A DNA stretch of 64,000 nucleotides. Source: Bacteroides sp. GTDB lineage: Bacteria > Bacillota > Clostridia > Oscillospirales > Acutalibacteraceae. The notes beneath the pieces were generated by a model that saw only the letters and a program-made list of their open reading frames with translations, was not told the origin of the DNA and ran no database searches. Shown one piece after another: positions 33,487-42,378 of the stretch. The stretch is from the NCBI GenBank assembly GCA_023665085.1, contig JAMPEQ010000009.1, positions 25,410 through 89,409 of the forward strand, in the 5' to 3' direction. Each line of letters starts with the position of its first letter. The first letter of the stretch is position 1. Position numbers and translations under genes: made by a program.

Positions 33487-35268
33487 ATGGAAACTAATCT
33501 TACATCAAACAAGTCATTACTTGCTTGGCTGGATGAGAAGATTGATCTTCTTAAGCCGTCTAACATTGTTTGGATTGACGGATCTAAAGAACAGATTGAC
33601 GCTCTTAAGGCAGAAGCAGTTGAAACAGGCGAAATGATTAAGCTCAATGAAGAGACACTGCCTGACTGTTATCTTCACAGAACTGCTGAAAACGACGTTG
33701 CTCGTGTTGAGGACAGAACTCTTATCTGCTCAAAGAATGAAAAGGATGCAGGTCCTACTAATCACTGGATGGATCCTGAAAAGTGCTACAAGATGCTTTA
33801 TGACATCGCAGCAGGTTCATATGAAGGCAGAACAATGTACATCATCCCTTATTCAATGGGACCTGTAGGTTCACCTTTCTCAAAGATTGGTATTGAGATT
33901 ACAGATTCAATTTATGTTGTTCTTAACATGAACATCATGACAAGAGTAGGTTCTGCTGTTCTTGATTGTCTTGGTGACAGTGATGACTGGGTACGCGGTA
34001 TGCACTGTAAGTGTAATGTTGATCCTGAAAACAGATGGATCTGCCAGTTCCCTGAGGATAACACAATTATTTCAGTAAACTCAGCTTACGGCGGTAACGT
34101 ACTTCTTGGTAAAAAGTGCTTTGCTCTTCGTATAGCTTCATATCTTGGCAAAAACGAAGGCTGGCAGGCTGAGCATATGCTCATTCTCGGTCTTCAGAAG
34201 CCTGAAGGCGATATTAAGTATGTATGTGCTGCATTCCCATCAGCTTGCGGCAAAACAAACCTTGCAATGCTTATTCCGCCTGAAGATTATCTTAATAAGG
34301 GCTACAAAGTATGGTGTGTTGGTGATGATATCGCTTGGATCAGAAAAGGTCCTGACGGAAGACTTTATGCCATTAACCCTGAAAATGGTTTCTTCGGTGT
34401 TGCTCCGGGTACAAACATGAAGTCAAATCCAAATGCTCTTAAGTCAACAATGAAGGGCACAATCTTTACAAATGTTTGCCATAATCTTGACACTAATACT
34501 GTTTGGTGGGAAGGTCTTGACAAGAATCCTCCAACAAATGCTATTGACTGGAAGGGTAATGAGTGGAATGGTGCTGAGTCTGATGAAAAGGGTGCTCATC
34601 CAAACTCAAGATTTACAGCTCCTGCAGTAAACTGCCCTTGCATTTCAAGTGAATTTGAAAACCCACAGGGTGTTCCTGTATCAGCTATCGTATTCGGCGG
34701 ACGCCGTGCAAAGCTTACTCCTCTTGTATATCAGTCAAAGAGCTGGAATCACGGTGTATTCGTTGGTTCAATCATGGGTTCGGAAACAACAGCTGCAGCA
34801 ACAGGTGCAGTAGGCGTTGTTCGTAGAGATCCTATGGCTATGCTTCCTTTCTGCGGTTATAATATGGGTGACTACTGGAAGCATTGGATTGAAATCGGTG
34901 AAAACCTTGATGCTGATAAAGCACCTAAGATTTTCAACGTAAACTGGTTCCGTAAGGATGACGAAGGTAACTTTATGTGGCCTGGATTTGGTGACAATCT
35001 TCGTGTTCTTGACTGGATTGTTGACCGCTGCGACGGTAAGGTAGATGCTCAGGAAACAGCTATCGGTTATCTTCCATATGCTAAGGATATCAATCTTGAC
35101 GGTCTTGATATGACAACAGAGGATCTTGATAAGATTCTTGATGTTGATAAGGCTGCCTGGGAGGAAGAGCTTAAGGGTGTTGAAGAGCTTTATGCTAAGT
35201 TTGGCGATACTCTTCCAACAGAGCTTTCAGACATTCTTGCAGAGGTTAAGGAAAATCTTAATAAGTAA
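33487..35268 (+). CDS. pckG: Phosphoenolpyruvate carboxykinase (GTP type)
   Basis: A 593-residue enzyme interconverting oxaloacetate and PEP. The GTP-type family is indicated by MYIIPYSMGPVGSPFSKIGI, the nucleotide-binding loop AFPSACGKTNLAML near 255 and FGGRRAKLTPLVYQS near 405. In fermenting anaerobes it often runs toward oxaloacetate, conserving energy as GTP. AAGGAG precedes the start. It is monocistronic with a good terminator. Codon use is strongly biased (many CTT and GCT), consistent with high expression. Confidence 0.96.
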   Translation: METNLTSNKSLLAWLDEKIDLLKPSNIVWIDGSKEQIDALKAEAVETGEMIKLNEETLPDCYLHRTAENDVARVEDRTLICSKNEKDAGPTNHWMDPEKCYKMLYDIAAGSYEGRTMYIIPYSMGPVGSPFSKIGIEITDSIYVVLNMNIMTRVGSAVLDCLGDSDDWVRGMHCKCNVDPENRWICQFPEDNTIISVNSAYGGNVLLGKKCFALRIASYLGKNEGWQAEHMLILGLQKPEGDIKYVCAAFPSACGKTNLAMLIPPEDYLNKGYKVWCVGDDIAWIRKGPDGRLYAINPENGFFGVAPGTNMKSNPNALKSTMKGTIFTNVCHNLDTNTVWWEGLDKNPPTNAIDWKGNEWNGAESDEKGAHPNSRFTAPAVNCPCISSEFENPQGVPVSAIVFGGRRAKLTPLVYQSKSWNHGVFVGSIMGSETTAAATGAVGVVRRDPMAMLPFCGYNMGDYWKHWIEIGENLDADKAPKIFNVNWFRKDDEGNFMWPGFGDNLRVLDWIVDRCDGKVDAQETAIGYLPYAKDINLDGLDMTTEDLDKILDVDKAAWEEELKGVEELYAKFGDTLPTELSDILAEVKENLNK

Positions 35269-35284
35269 TTTGGCTAGTATAATA

Positions 35285-35319
35285 AAGGTCTTGTTTGTTA
35301 ATCAAACAAGACCTTTTTG
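35285..35319. terminator. Terminator between pckG and the S1-domain gene
   Basis: AAGGTCTTGTTTG pairs with CAAACAAGACCTT around a short loop and is followed by TTTTT on the plus strand. Confidence 0.92.
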
Positions 35320-35368
35320 TTTATTTTCACAGATGTTTTTGTAAAAATACTGTTTGCAATACTTTATA

Positions 35369-36283
35369 TTATTGTTCAAAATCAGTATAAATCTGCTTTG
35401 AGCTTATGGCAGGGGAGTATTGCCAGAAATCTATATGTCCGTCAGAGATAAAGTAGCTCAGAGGATCAGGCTTCGCGATATCGGAAAATGTTTCAACAAT
35501 AACCAGCTTGATTTTCATTTTTTCTTCTATAACAGATTTTACAAATACTGCAACCTGCTGGCCGATAATGAGATTATCATGGGGCTCTGCAAGTCCTGCC
35601 AGATTTGGTGTGAGCTCAACAAAGACGCCATAATCCTCGATGCTTCTTACTACTCCTGTTGTAGTTTCTCCTGCCGAAAACTGATCGGAATTCTGTTTCC
35701 ATGTTCCCAGTAGTTCTTTTAGAGAAAAAGTCAGCTTTTCGGGTTCGCGCTTGCGTAAAACCACCTTTATGCTTTCACCCTCAATCAGTCTTTCGTTCGG
35801 ATGGCTTATTCTTGATACCGACAGCATGTCGATAGGAATGAGAGCATTTATTCCTGCACCGATATCTATAAAAGCACCGAATCTTTCAAGATGCGTTACT
35901 TTAGCATCAATTATGTCTCCCTCTGAAAGCAATGATAAATATTCGTCTATGCATTTCTGCTGAACTGCTCTGCGGGAAAGAATTGCTATGTAATTGTCAT
36001 ATATATCTTTTTCAAAACCTATAACGTTGAAGCAAACGGTTTTATTTACTTTTGAGATAAGAGCAATATCTCTTGTAGTGCCCTCTTCTATGCCGACAGC
36101 ACCCTCTGTTCTGGGAATTATTCCACGAATTCCCCCAAGGTCGACATGAAGATTGTGCTCGCGGTCACATAGCAGTACCTTTCCTTCAATGATTTCATTA
36201 TTCAGCATTGCCTTCTTTAATTCATCAACATCTTCAAATTTTCGGCAAAGGCTTTTATTATTCCCCTCCGGATAGAATTTCAT
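35369..36283 (-). CDS. S1-domain RNA-binding protein (ribosomal protein S1-like)
   Basis: A 304-residue protein with three S1-type OB folds: about 30-98 (EGKVLLCDREHNLHVDLGGIRGIIP), 118-185 (IDAKVTHLERFGAFIDIGAGINALIP) and 202-262 (TGVVRSIEDYGVFVELTPNLAGLAE). Clostridial S1-like proteins are usually longer or fused to IspH (LytB). This stand-alone form could act in translation initiation or mRNA binding. ATG 36283 is preferred over an upstream TTG because homology begins near it, though the ribosome-binding site is weak. It is a single gene convergent with pckG. Confidence 0.8.
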   Translation of the reverse strand: MKFYPEGNNKSLCRKFEDVDELKKAMLNNEIIEGKVLLCDREHNLHVDLGGIRGIIPRTEGAVGIEEGTTRDIALISKVNKTVCFNVIGFEKDIYDNYIAILSRRAVQQKCIDEYLSLLSEGDIIDAKVTHLERFGAFIDIGAGINALIPIDMLSVSRISHPNERLIEGESIKVVLRKREPEKLTFSLKELLGTWKQNSDQFSAGETTTGVVRSIEDYGVFVELTPNLAGLAEPHDNLIIGQQVAVFVKSVIEEKMKIKLVIVETFSDIAKPDPLSYFISDGHIDFWQYSPAISSKQIYTDFEQ

Positions 36284-36486
36284 AACATCACTCACTTTGT
36301 TAAAAACATTATTAATATAGACTGTTAAATATAAAAAAATAAAGGATTGCTTCAACGGTCTCTAAATTAAATGTATGCACGATAATTAAAGAAAATTACT
36401 CCTGTTTGACTTATGATGACGGTAATGCATAGAATAGATGTGGTGAAGAAAAATGAGATGTATTTATGTTAAAAATATAAATGATA

Positions 36487-36504
36487 TTGTCAAGAAATTA
36501 ACAA
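36487..36504. promoter_or_regulatory. Distal Rex operator upstream of adhE
   Basis: TTGTCAAGAAATTAACAA matches TTGTTAA-N4-TTAACAA with one difference. It lies 173 bp before the adhE start. Confidence 0.7.
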
Positions 36505-36633
36505 TTAATAGCGTTTTAAATTAAATTTCATACAAAAATATTGTTATTTATTTGTCGTTTTTATTATAAATGCAGAAATTTGTTAAAAGATATTGATATT
36601 TAAATTAAATAAGATTATTATTATGACAACATA

Positions 36634-36651
36634 TTGTTAATAAATTAACAA
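36634..36651. promoter_or_regulatory. Proximal Rex operator upstream of adhE
   Basis: TTGTTAATAAATTAACAA is a perfect match to the clostridial Rex consensus. It lies 25 bp before the adhE start codon, a position expected to block transcription when NADH is low. The rest of the 320-bp region upstream of adhE is AT-rich without a gene. Confidence 0.88.
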
Positions 36652-36676
36652 ATATATTATCTATGGAGGCAAAATT

Positions 36677-39274
36677 ATGGCTAGAGAAATAATTGACAGT
36701 GTTGAAAAGCTTGAAGCTGAGCTTGATAGAGTTCGTAAAGCTCAGGAGAAATTTTCAACATATACTCAGGAGCAGGTTGACAAGATTTTTCTTGCGGCAG
36801 CTAAAGCTGCAAATATGGCAAGAATTCCTCTTGCAAAAATGGCTGTTGAAGAAACAGGAATGGGTATCGTAGAGGATAAGATTATAAAGAACCACTATGC
36901 TGCAGAGTATATTTATAATAAGTATAAAAACACAAAAACATGCGGTGTTATTGAGGAAAATAAGGCATTCGGTACAATGAAGGTTGCAGATCCTATCGGT
37001 GTCATTGCTGCAGTTATTCCTACAACAAATCCAACATCAACTGCAATTTTCAAAACTCTTATAGCACTTAAGACAAGAAACGGAATTATTATTTCTCCTC
37101 ATCCAAGAGCAAAGCAGTCAACTGCTGCAGCAGCTAAGATTGTTCTTGATGCTGCTGTTGAGGCAGGTGCACCTGAAGGCATTATTTCATGGATCGATGC
37201 TCCGTCACTTGATATGACTAATCTTGTTATGAAGGAAGCTGATATCATTCTTGCTACAGGTGGTCCGGGCATGGTTAAGGCTGCTTATTCAAGCGGTAAG
37301 CCCGCTCTTGGTGTAGGTGCAGGTAATACTCCTGCAATCATTGATGAGAGTGCAGATATTCTTAAAGCTGTAAACTCAATCATTCATTCCAAGACTTTTG
37401 ATAATGGTATGATTTGTGCTTCAGAGCAGTCATGCATTGTAGATAAGAAGATATATAAGGCTGTTCGCAAGGAGTTTGAAAACAGAGGATGTTATTTCCT
37501 TAAAGATAATGAAATTGAAAAGGTAAGAAAAACAATCATTATCAACGGTGCACTTAATGCAAAAATTGTTGGTCAGAAGCCTGTTACAATTGCTGCTCTT
37601 GCAGGTGTAAAAGTACCTGAAGAGACAAAGGTTCTTATCGGTGAGGTTGAAAGTGTAGATATCAGTGAGGAATTTGCTCACGAAAAGCTTTCTCCGGTTC
37701 TTGCCATGTATAAAAGTGAGAATTTTGAGGATGCACTTGCAAAGGCTGAACAGCTTATTGCTGACGGCGGTTATGGCCATACATCTTCTATTTATCTTAA
37801 TGAGACTACAGAGAGAGCTAAGATTGACGAGTTTGCAAAACGCATGAAAACCTGCCGTATTCTTGTAAACACACCATCATCATTTGGTGGTATCGGTGAT
37901 CTTTATAACTTCGATCTTGCTCCTTCACTTACACTCGGATGCGGCTCTTGGGGCGGAAACTCTGTATCTGAAAATGTTGGTGTTAAGCACCTTATTAATA
38001 TCAAGACAGTTGCTGAAAGAAGGGAAAATATGCTTTGGTTCAGAGCACCTGAAAAGGTTTATATCAAAAAGGGATGCCTGCCTGTTGCTCTTGATGAGCT
38101 TGGCACAGTTTTGGGCAAGAAAAAGGTATTTATTGTAACCGACTCTTTCCTTTACAACAACGGCTATACTAAACCGATTACAGATAAGCTTGACTCAATG
38201 GGTATTACTCATTCAACATTTTTCAATGTTGCTCCAGATCCCACTCTTGCCTGTGCAAAAGAGGGTGTTGCTCAGATTAATGCATTCCAGCCTGACTGCA
38301 TTATCGCAGTAGGCGGCGGTTCTGCAATGGATGCCGCTAAGATCATGTGGGTGCTTTATGAACATCCTGAAGCAGATTTCTTTGATTTGGCTATGAGATT
38401 TATGGATATCAGAAAGAGAGTTTATACATTCCCTAAAATGGGTGAAAAGGCATACTTCATTGCTGTTCCTACTTCTGCAGGTACAGGCTCAGAGGTTACT
38501 CCTTTCGCTGTAATTACTGATGAAAAGACAGGAACAAAATATCCTCTTGCAGACTATCAGCTTATGCCTAATATGGCAATTGTTGATGCCGACCTTCATA
38601 TGAATGCTCCTAAGGGACTTACTTCAGCATCTGGTATTGACGCTGTAACCCATGCTCTTGAGGCTTATGCTTCAATGATGGCAACAGAATATACAGATGG
38701 TCTTGCTATCGAGGCTCTTAAAAACATTTTTGAGTATCTTCCAAGAGCATATGATAATGGTGCCAACGATCCTGTTGCAAGAGAAAAAATGGCTAATGCT
38801 GCAACAATGGCAGGTATGGCATTTGCTAATGCCTTCCTTGGTGTATGTCATTCAATGGCTCATAAGCTTGGTGCATTCCATCATCTTCCTCACGGTGTTG
38901 CCAATGCACTTATGATTGACTATGTTCTTGAATTCAATGCCAGTGAAGTTCCTGCTAAGATGGGTACTTTCAGCCAGTATGATTATCCAAAGACCTTAGC
39001 CCGCTATGCTCAGGTGGCTGATGCACTTGGTGTAAAGGGCAAGGATGATGCGGCTAAGCTCAAGGGACTTATCAAAAAGATTGATGAGCTTAAGGAATAT
39101 TGCGGCATTAAAAAGTGCATTAAGGATTATGGTGTTGATGAACAGTATTTCCTTGATACTCTTGATGATATGGTTGAGCAGGCATTTGACGACCAGTGCA
39201 CAGGTGCAAACCCGAGACTTCCTCTTATGAGCGAAATTAAAGATATGTATTTACGTGCATACTACGGAAAGTAA
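36677..39274 (+). CDS. adhE: Bifunctional acetaldehyde-CoA/alcohol dehydrogenase
   Basis: An 865-residue fusion reducing acetyl-CoA to ethanol with two NADH. The N-terminal CoA-acylating aldehyde dehydrogenase has IGVIAAVIPTTNPTST near 107, the NAD site GVGAGNTPA near 212 and catalytic Cys247 (NGMICASEQS). The C-terminal iron alcohol dehydrogenase (from about 450) has VGGGSAMDAAK, PTSAGTGSEVTPFAV, HALEAY and the iron ligands in CHSMAHKLGAFHHLPHG. GGAGG precedes the start. Two Rex operators upstream imply repression at low NADH/NAD+. Confidence 0.97.
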   Translation: MAREIIDSVEKLEAELDRVRKAQEKFSTYTQEQVDKIFLAAAKAANMARIPLAKMAVEETGMGIVEDKIIKNHYAAEYIYNKYKNTKTCGVIEENKAFGTMKVADPIGVIAAVIPTTNPTSTAIFKTLIALKTRNGIIISPHPRAKQSTAAAAKIVLDAAVEAGAPEGIISWIDAPSLDMTNLVMKEADIILATGGPGMVKAAYSSGKPALGVGAGNTPAIIDESADILKAVNSIIHSKTFDNGMICASEQSCIVDKKIYKAVRKEFENRGCYFLKDNEIEKVRKTIIINGALNAKIVGQKPVTIAALAGVKVPEETKVLIGEVESVDISEEFAHEKLSPVLAMYKSENFEDALAKAEQLIADGGYGHTSSIYLNETTERAKIDEFAKRMKTCRILVNTPSSFGGIGDLYNFDLAPSLTLGCGSWGGNSVSENVGVKHLINIKTVAERRENMLWFRAPEKVYIKKGCLPVALDELGTVLGKKKVFIVTDSFLYNNGYTKPITDKLDSMGITHSTFFNVAPDPTLACAKEGVAQINAFQPDCIIAVGGGSAMDAAKIMWVLYEHPEADFFDLAMRFMDIRKRVYTFPKMGEKAYFIAVPTSAGTGSEVTPFAVITDEKTGTKYPLADYQLMPNMAIVDADLHMNAPKGLTSASGIDAVTHALEAYASMMATEYTDGLAIEALKNIFEYLPRAYDNGANDPVAREKMANAATMAGMAFANAFLGVCHSMAHKLGAFHHLPHGVANALMIDYVLEFNASEVPAKMGTFSQYDYPKTLARYAQVADALGVKGKDDAAKLKGLIKKIDELKEYCGIKKCIKDYGVDEQYFLDTLDDMVEQAFDDQCTGANPRLPLMSEIKDMYLRAYYGK

Positions 39275-39284
39275 TTTGTAAAAT

Positions 39285-39314
39285 TGCACGAATGGCAGAG
39301 TTGTTATTCGTGCA
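39285..39314 (+). terminator. Possible terminator after adhE
   Basis: TGCACGAAT pairs with ATTCGTGCA (9 bp, 12-nt loop) just after the adhE stop, but no T run follows, so it may instead be an mRNA-stabilising hairpin. Confidence 0.45.
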
Positions 39315-39324
39315 TAATGTACAC

Positions 39325-39353
39325 TTGAATTGAATTTTGCCATAAAGTATAAT
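39325..39353 (+). promoter_or_regulatory. Promoter of the kinase-like gene
   Basis: TTGAAT and TATAAT with a 17-bp spacer, about 20 bp before the next start codon. Confidence 0.65.
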
Positions 39354-39373
39354 TAGTTTAGGAGGTGTTCTAT

Positions 39374-40117
39374 ATGGCAACTATTATTGATACTAGAGAA
39401 CACAAAAATATTTATCGTGACGGCGATAAGCTTGTTAAAGAATTTGATGAAACCTTTACAAAGGCAGAAGTGCTTAACGAGGCACTTAATGATGCCAGAG
39501 TTGAAGAAACAGGTCTTAACATACCAAGACTTTTGGATGTAAGAAAAACAGAAACAGGATGGGCTATCACCAGAGAGTATATTGAGGGTGAAACTCTTTC
39601 AGAAATCATGAAGAAAAATCCTGACAAGGAAGATGAGTATCTTGAAAAATTTGTTGATATTCAGCTGGAGATTCATTCTAAAAAAGCTCCTCATCTTAAT
39701 AAAATAAAAGATAAAATGCATTCAAAAATCAGTGCTTCATCATATGAGGCTACTATCCGTTTTGATCTTCATAACAGACTTGAGGGTATGAAAAAGCATA
39801 CAAAGGTGCTTCACGGAGATTATTGTCCGTCAAATATTATTGTTACACCTGAAGGTGAATATTACATTATCGACTGGTCACATGCAACACAGGGCAATGC
39901 TTCTGCAGATGCTGCAAGAACATATCTTGTATTTGTTCTTCAGGGCAAGGAAGATACCGCTGAAAAGTACCTCAACCTTTTCTGTAAAAAAGCTGATATT
40001 CCTAAACAGCTTGTACAGCAGTGGATGCCTATTGTAGCCTGCTCCGAAAGTGTAAAAAATATTGAAGGCGAAAAAGAGCTTCTTGATAAATGGGTAAATG
40101 TTTTTGATTTTCAGTAA
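39374..40117 (+). CDS. Aminoglycoside phosphotransferase-fold kinase-like protein (TIGR02172-like)
   Basis: A 247-residue protein with a protein-kinase-like fold. The Brenner motif appears as LHGDYCPSNIIV near 151, with the metal-binding aspartate in YIIDWSHA near 168; a candidate nucleotide-binding lysine is in the KLVKEFDE segment near 22. It resembles the TIGR02172 group of APH-family proteins found in gut anaerobes, whose substrates are unknown. Antibiotic modification should not be assumed. ATG 39374 follows an excellent AGGAGGT. A strong hairpin terminator follows. Confidence 0.8.
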   Translation: MATIIDTREHKNIYRDGDKLVKEFDETFTKAEVLNEALNDARVEETGLNIPRLLDVRKTETGWAITREYIEGETLSEIMKKNPDKEDEYLEKFVDIQLEIHSKKAPHLNKIKDKMHSKISASSYEATIRFDLHNRLEGMKKHTKVLHGDYCPSNIIVTPEGEYYIIDWSHATQGNASADAARTYLVFVLQGKEDTAEKYLNLFCKKADIPKQLVQQWMPIVACSESVKNIEGEKELLDKWVNVFDFQ

Positions 40118-40122
40118 AATTT

Positions 40123-40158
40123 CAGCCGAACAATAGTTAAACAACTACTGTTCGGCTG
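40123..40158 (+). terminator. Terminator of the kinase-like gene
   Basis: A 16-bp stem with one mismatch (CAGCCGAACA... pairs with ...TGTTCGGCTG) lies just after the stop codon. Confidence 0.8.
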
Positions 40159-40234
40159 TATTTGTTTTATTTTGCTGAATAAAAACCATATTTTTTCAAA
40201 TACTAATTCTATCAATTAAAAAGGTGGGATTAGT

Positions 40235-40684
40235 GTGACTGATAAAGTCGGTGCAGACGGCGATACAGTAAAACTTTTGAGAGAATGCGATTCGGGTATA
40301 AAAATGGGTATTTCTGCTATAGATGATGTTATTGATGATGTTCAGGACCAATGCTTTAAAGGCCTTCTTAACGATAGCAGAAACCAGCATGAAAAATTGC
40401 AGGAGGAGATAGGTCTTCTTCTGGTTCAGCATGATGATGAGGGCAAAGATCCAAATCCTATTGCAAAAGGTATGTCATGGATGAAAACCAACGTCAAAAT
40501 GGCGGCAGACGGCGGAGATAATACAGTTGCCGATCTGATTACAGACGGCTGCAATATGGGTGTAAAATCCTTAAGCCGCTATCTTAACCAGTATAAAAGT
40601 GCTGATACAAGATCAAGAGATATTACCGGAAGACTTGTTGAAATTGAGGACAGACTTGTAAACAATATCAGACCATATTTATAA
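40235..40684 (+). CDS. Small helical protein of unknown function
   Basis: A 149-residue hydrophilic, mostly helical protein with no signal or membrane segment. The pattern of acidic helices (SAIDDVIDDVQDQ near 27, NQHEKLQEEIGLLL near 50) and a final basic helix suggests a four-helix bundle. Paired ferritin-type EXXH ligands are not convincing. GTG is taken as the start because AAGGTGGGA lies upstream. It stands alone, convergent with the HNH gene. The family is not identified. Confidence 0.7.
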   Translation: MTDKVGADGDTVKLLRECDSGIKMGISAIDDVIDDVQDQCFKGLLNDSRNQHEKLQEEIGLLLVQHDDEGKDPNPIAKGMSWMKTNVKMAADGGDNTVADLITDGCNMGVKSLSRYLNQYKSADTRSRDITGRLVEIEDRLVNNIRPYL

Positions 40685-40693
40685 CAGAATATG

Positions 40694-40729
40694 AAAAAAC
40701 TGAGCAGTAATATATCTGCTCAGTTTTTT
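40694..40729. terminator. Bidirectional terminator
   Basis: AAAAAACTGAGCAG pairs with CTGCTCAGTTTTTT, serving the convergent genes on either side. Confidence 0.93.
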
Positions 40730-40733
40730 GACA

Positions 40734-42350
40734 TTATTCAGCTTTTATCATTTCAATGAAATTAAGAGGAGCTGAAAGCACTTGTACGCCCTCGGGATTC
40801 TTTCCGGTTTCAAACACGATTTTCCAGTATAGCTTATTATTTTTGCCTGAGAAAATAGTACTTGCCATATCTCTGTTTTTCCATAGGGGCAGTCTTATCA
40901 GATTTCTGATAAAGTTAGTTATATTTATCCATAGCTGTTCGTCAAAAGTTTTTTGAAATTCACTGCCTTGATCATACATTTTTCCAGTATTACTGAAATA
41001 ATTTTCAATAACCTTTTTTAACCACATAATCCATACGCTCATTATTTCTTCTTTAGAAATACGAAATGCAGCCAAATGATCATCAGTGATTTCAGAATCT
41101 CTGTTTTCAATTATTTTTTGCTCCAATCGATCTATTCCGACTTCAGCATTGAATTTACCTATATAAATTTCTTCTGCAATTATATTCATTAAGTGAATAA
41201 TTTGTTTCTGCTCAATTTCTCGTGGATTGCTGCCCTCGTCAATTTTAAAATTGATTGGAGTGCTAAGCACCTTTTTACTGTCTAGAAATGAAGTTAAAAA
41301 CGTTTTTTCAAAAGCATTATAAGATATAGGTAGTTTTTTTGCTCGTCCTTCAAAATCAATATATGTGCGAAGCTTATTATCAGGTGAATGAGTTATTTGA
41401 TTTTTAGCGCTGTCATTAATGTATTTTTTTATATTTGATTCGCCTTTAAAGTAATCAACAAGCTGTTGTTCAGAAAAAGAATAATCATTTTCATCTAAAT
41501 TATGATCCTGTTGATATTTTTTTATTCTTTCTGCATAAAGGGTGTCATGAAGCTGACGCATGATGGATTTATCAAATGCAATCTGACGCAGCTTACTGCC
41601 GGCGTTAGTGTTTGTAGTAATAAGTCGGTCAATATCAGGATTAATAAATAAGCGAATTAATAAATTTCTTTGGCACAACAAAAGTTGAGCAACAGCCTTG
41701 TGCTGACCATCGAAAATTTCAATCTTGCCGTTATTAATTCTTGCCAGTGACAGATGAAGCTGAGGATTTTTTTGATAAAACTCTTTAACAAGCAAACGTA
41801 TACTGCTGTTGATTCCTCGAGGATTGATTAGTTCATCATGGTAAATATATTCTATTGGTAATTCAATAAAAACAGTTTGCTCACCAGAAATATTATCTGT
41901 AAAAATCGGTGCTGTATAAATAGTTTCATCACCCATTTCTGATAATGTATAGCTAAAGGTGTTTTTATCAATTTTATAACGAAGTTCATATTTTGAACCG
42001 CCTAGATATTCAAGAACATGCTTTAACGAGGCGGTTTCGGATTTGTTTTTTTCTAATCCCGCGGCAGCTGTTTTTTCTTTGATTTCATTAAGTATTGACA
42101 AAGAACGTGCTACTGTTAAATCGGCATCTTGTTTTGATTTATTACAGCTTTCGTGCGTTAAAGCAAAATTTTCCGGTGAATCTTTTCCTTTATTTTTCAG
42201 TGGTATGATGTGATCTATATTTGTACTATGTAAATCGAAGTCAATTTCCTTACGGCATATGTAGCACTTGCAGTTTTGAATATTATGAAGATTTTTTGTC
42301 AGTTCCCAATATTCATCTTTTGATAAACTTTTTAAATACTTTGATTCCAT
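40734..42350 (-). CDS. HNH nuclease fused to a DGQHR (DndB-like) domain
   Basis: A 538-residue protein. The N-terminal HNH zinc-finger nuclease has Cys29-x2-Cys32, IDHIIPL with His47, Asn61, and HESCNKSK (His66, Cys69). A second region (about 125-330) contains IFDGQHKAVAQLL near 213, the DGQHR signature of DndB/ParB-like proteins linked to phosphorothioate DNA modification and defence. The remaining ~200 residues are helical with no known motif. It follows guaA by 28 bp on the same strand. No dnd modification genes are adjacent, so it is a stand-alone candidate defence or DNA-processing protein, possibly acquired horizontally. Confidence 0.8.
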   Translation of the reverse strand: MESKYLKSLSKDEYWELTKNLHNIQNCKCYICRKEIDFDLHSTNIDHIIPLKNKGKDSPENFALTHESCNKSKQDADLTVARSLSILNEIKEKTAAAGLEKNKSETASLKHVLEYLGGSKYELRYKIDKNTFSYTLSEMGDETIYTAPIFTDNISGEQTVFIELPIEYIYHDELINPRGINSSIRLLVKEFYQKNPQLHLSLARINNGKIEIFDGQHKAVAQLLLCQRNLLIRLFINPDIDRLITTNTNAGSKLRQIAFDKSIMRQLHDTLYAERIKKYQQDHNLDENDYSFSEQQLVDYFKGESNIKKYINDSAKNQITHSPDNKLRTYIDFEGRAKKLPISYNAFEKTFLTSFLDSKKVLSTPINFKIDEGSNPREIEQKQIIHLMNIIAEEIYIGKFNAEVGIDRLEQKIIENRDSEITDDHLAAFRISKEEIMSVWIMWLKKVIENYFSNTGKMYDQGSEFQKTFDEQLWINITNFIRNLIRLPLWKNRDMASTIFSGKNNKLYWKIVFETGKNPEGVQVLSAPLNFIEMIKAE

Positions 42351-42378
42351 ATCTTTATCTTTCTGTTACATAATATTT

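Noticed and set aside
40235..40684. Ferritin-like diiron protein
   Set aside because: The helical bundle is plausible but the paired EXXH metal ligands are not evident.
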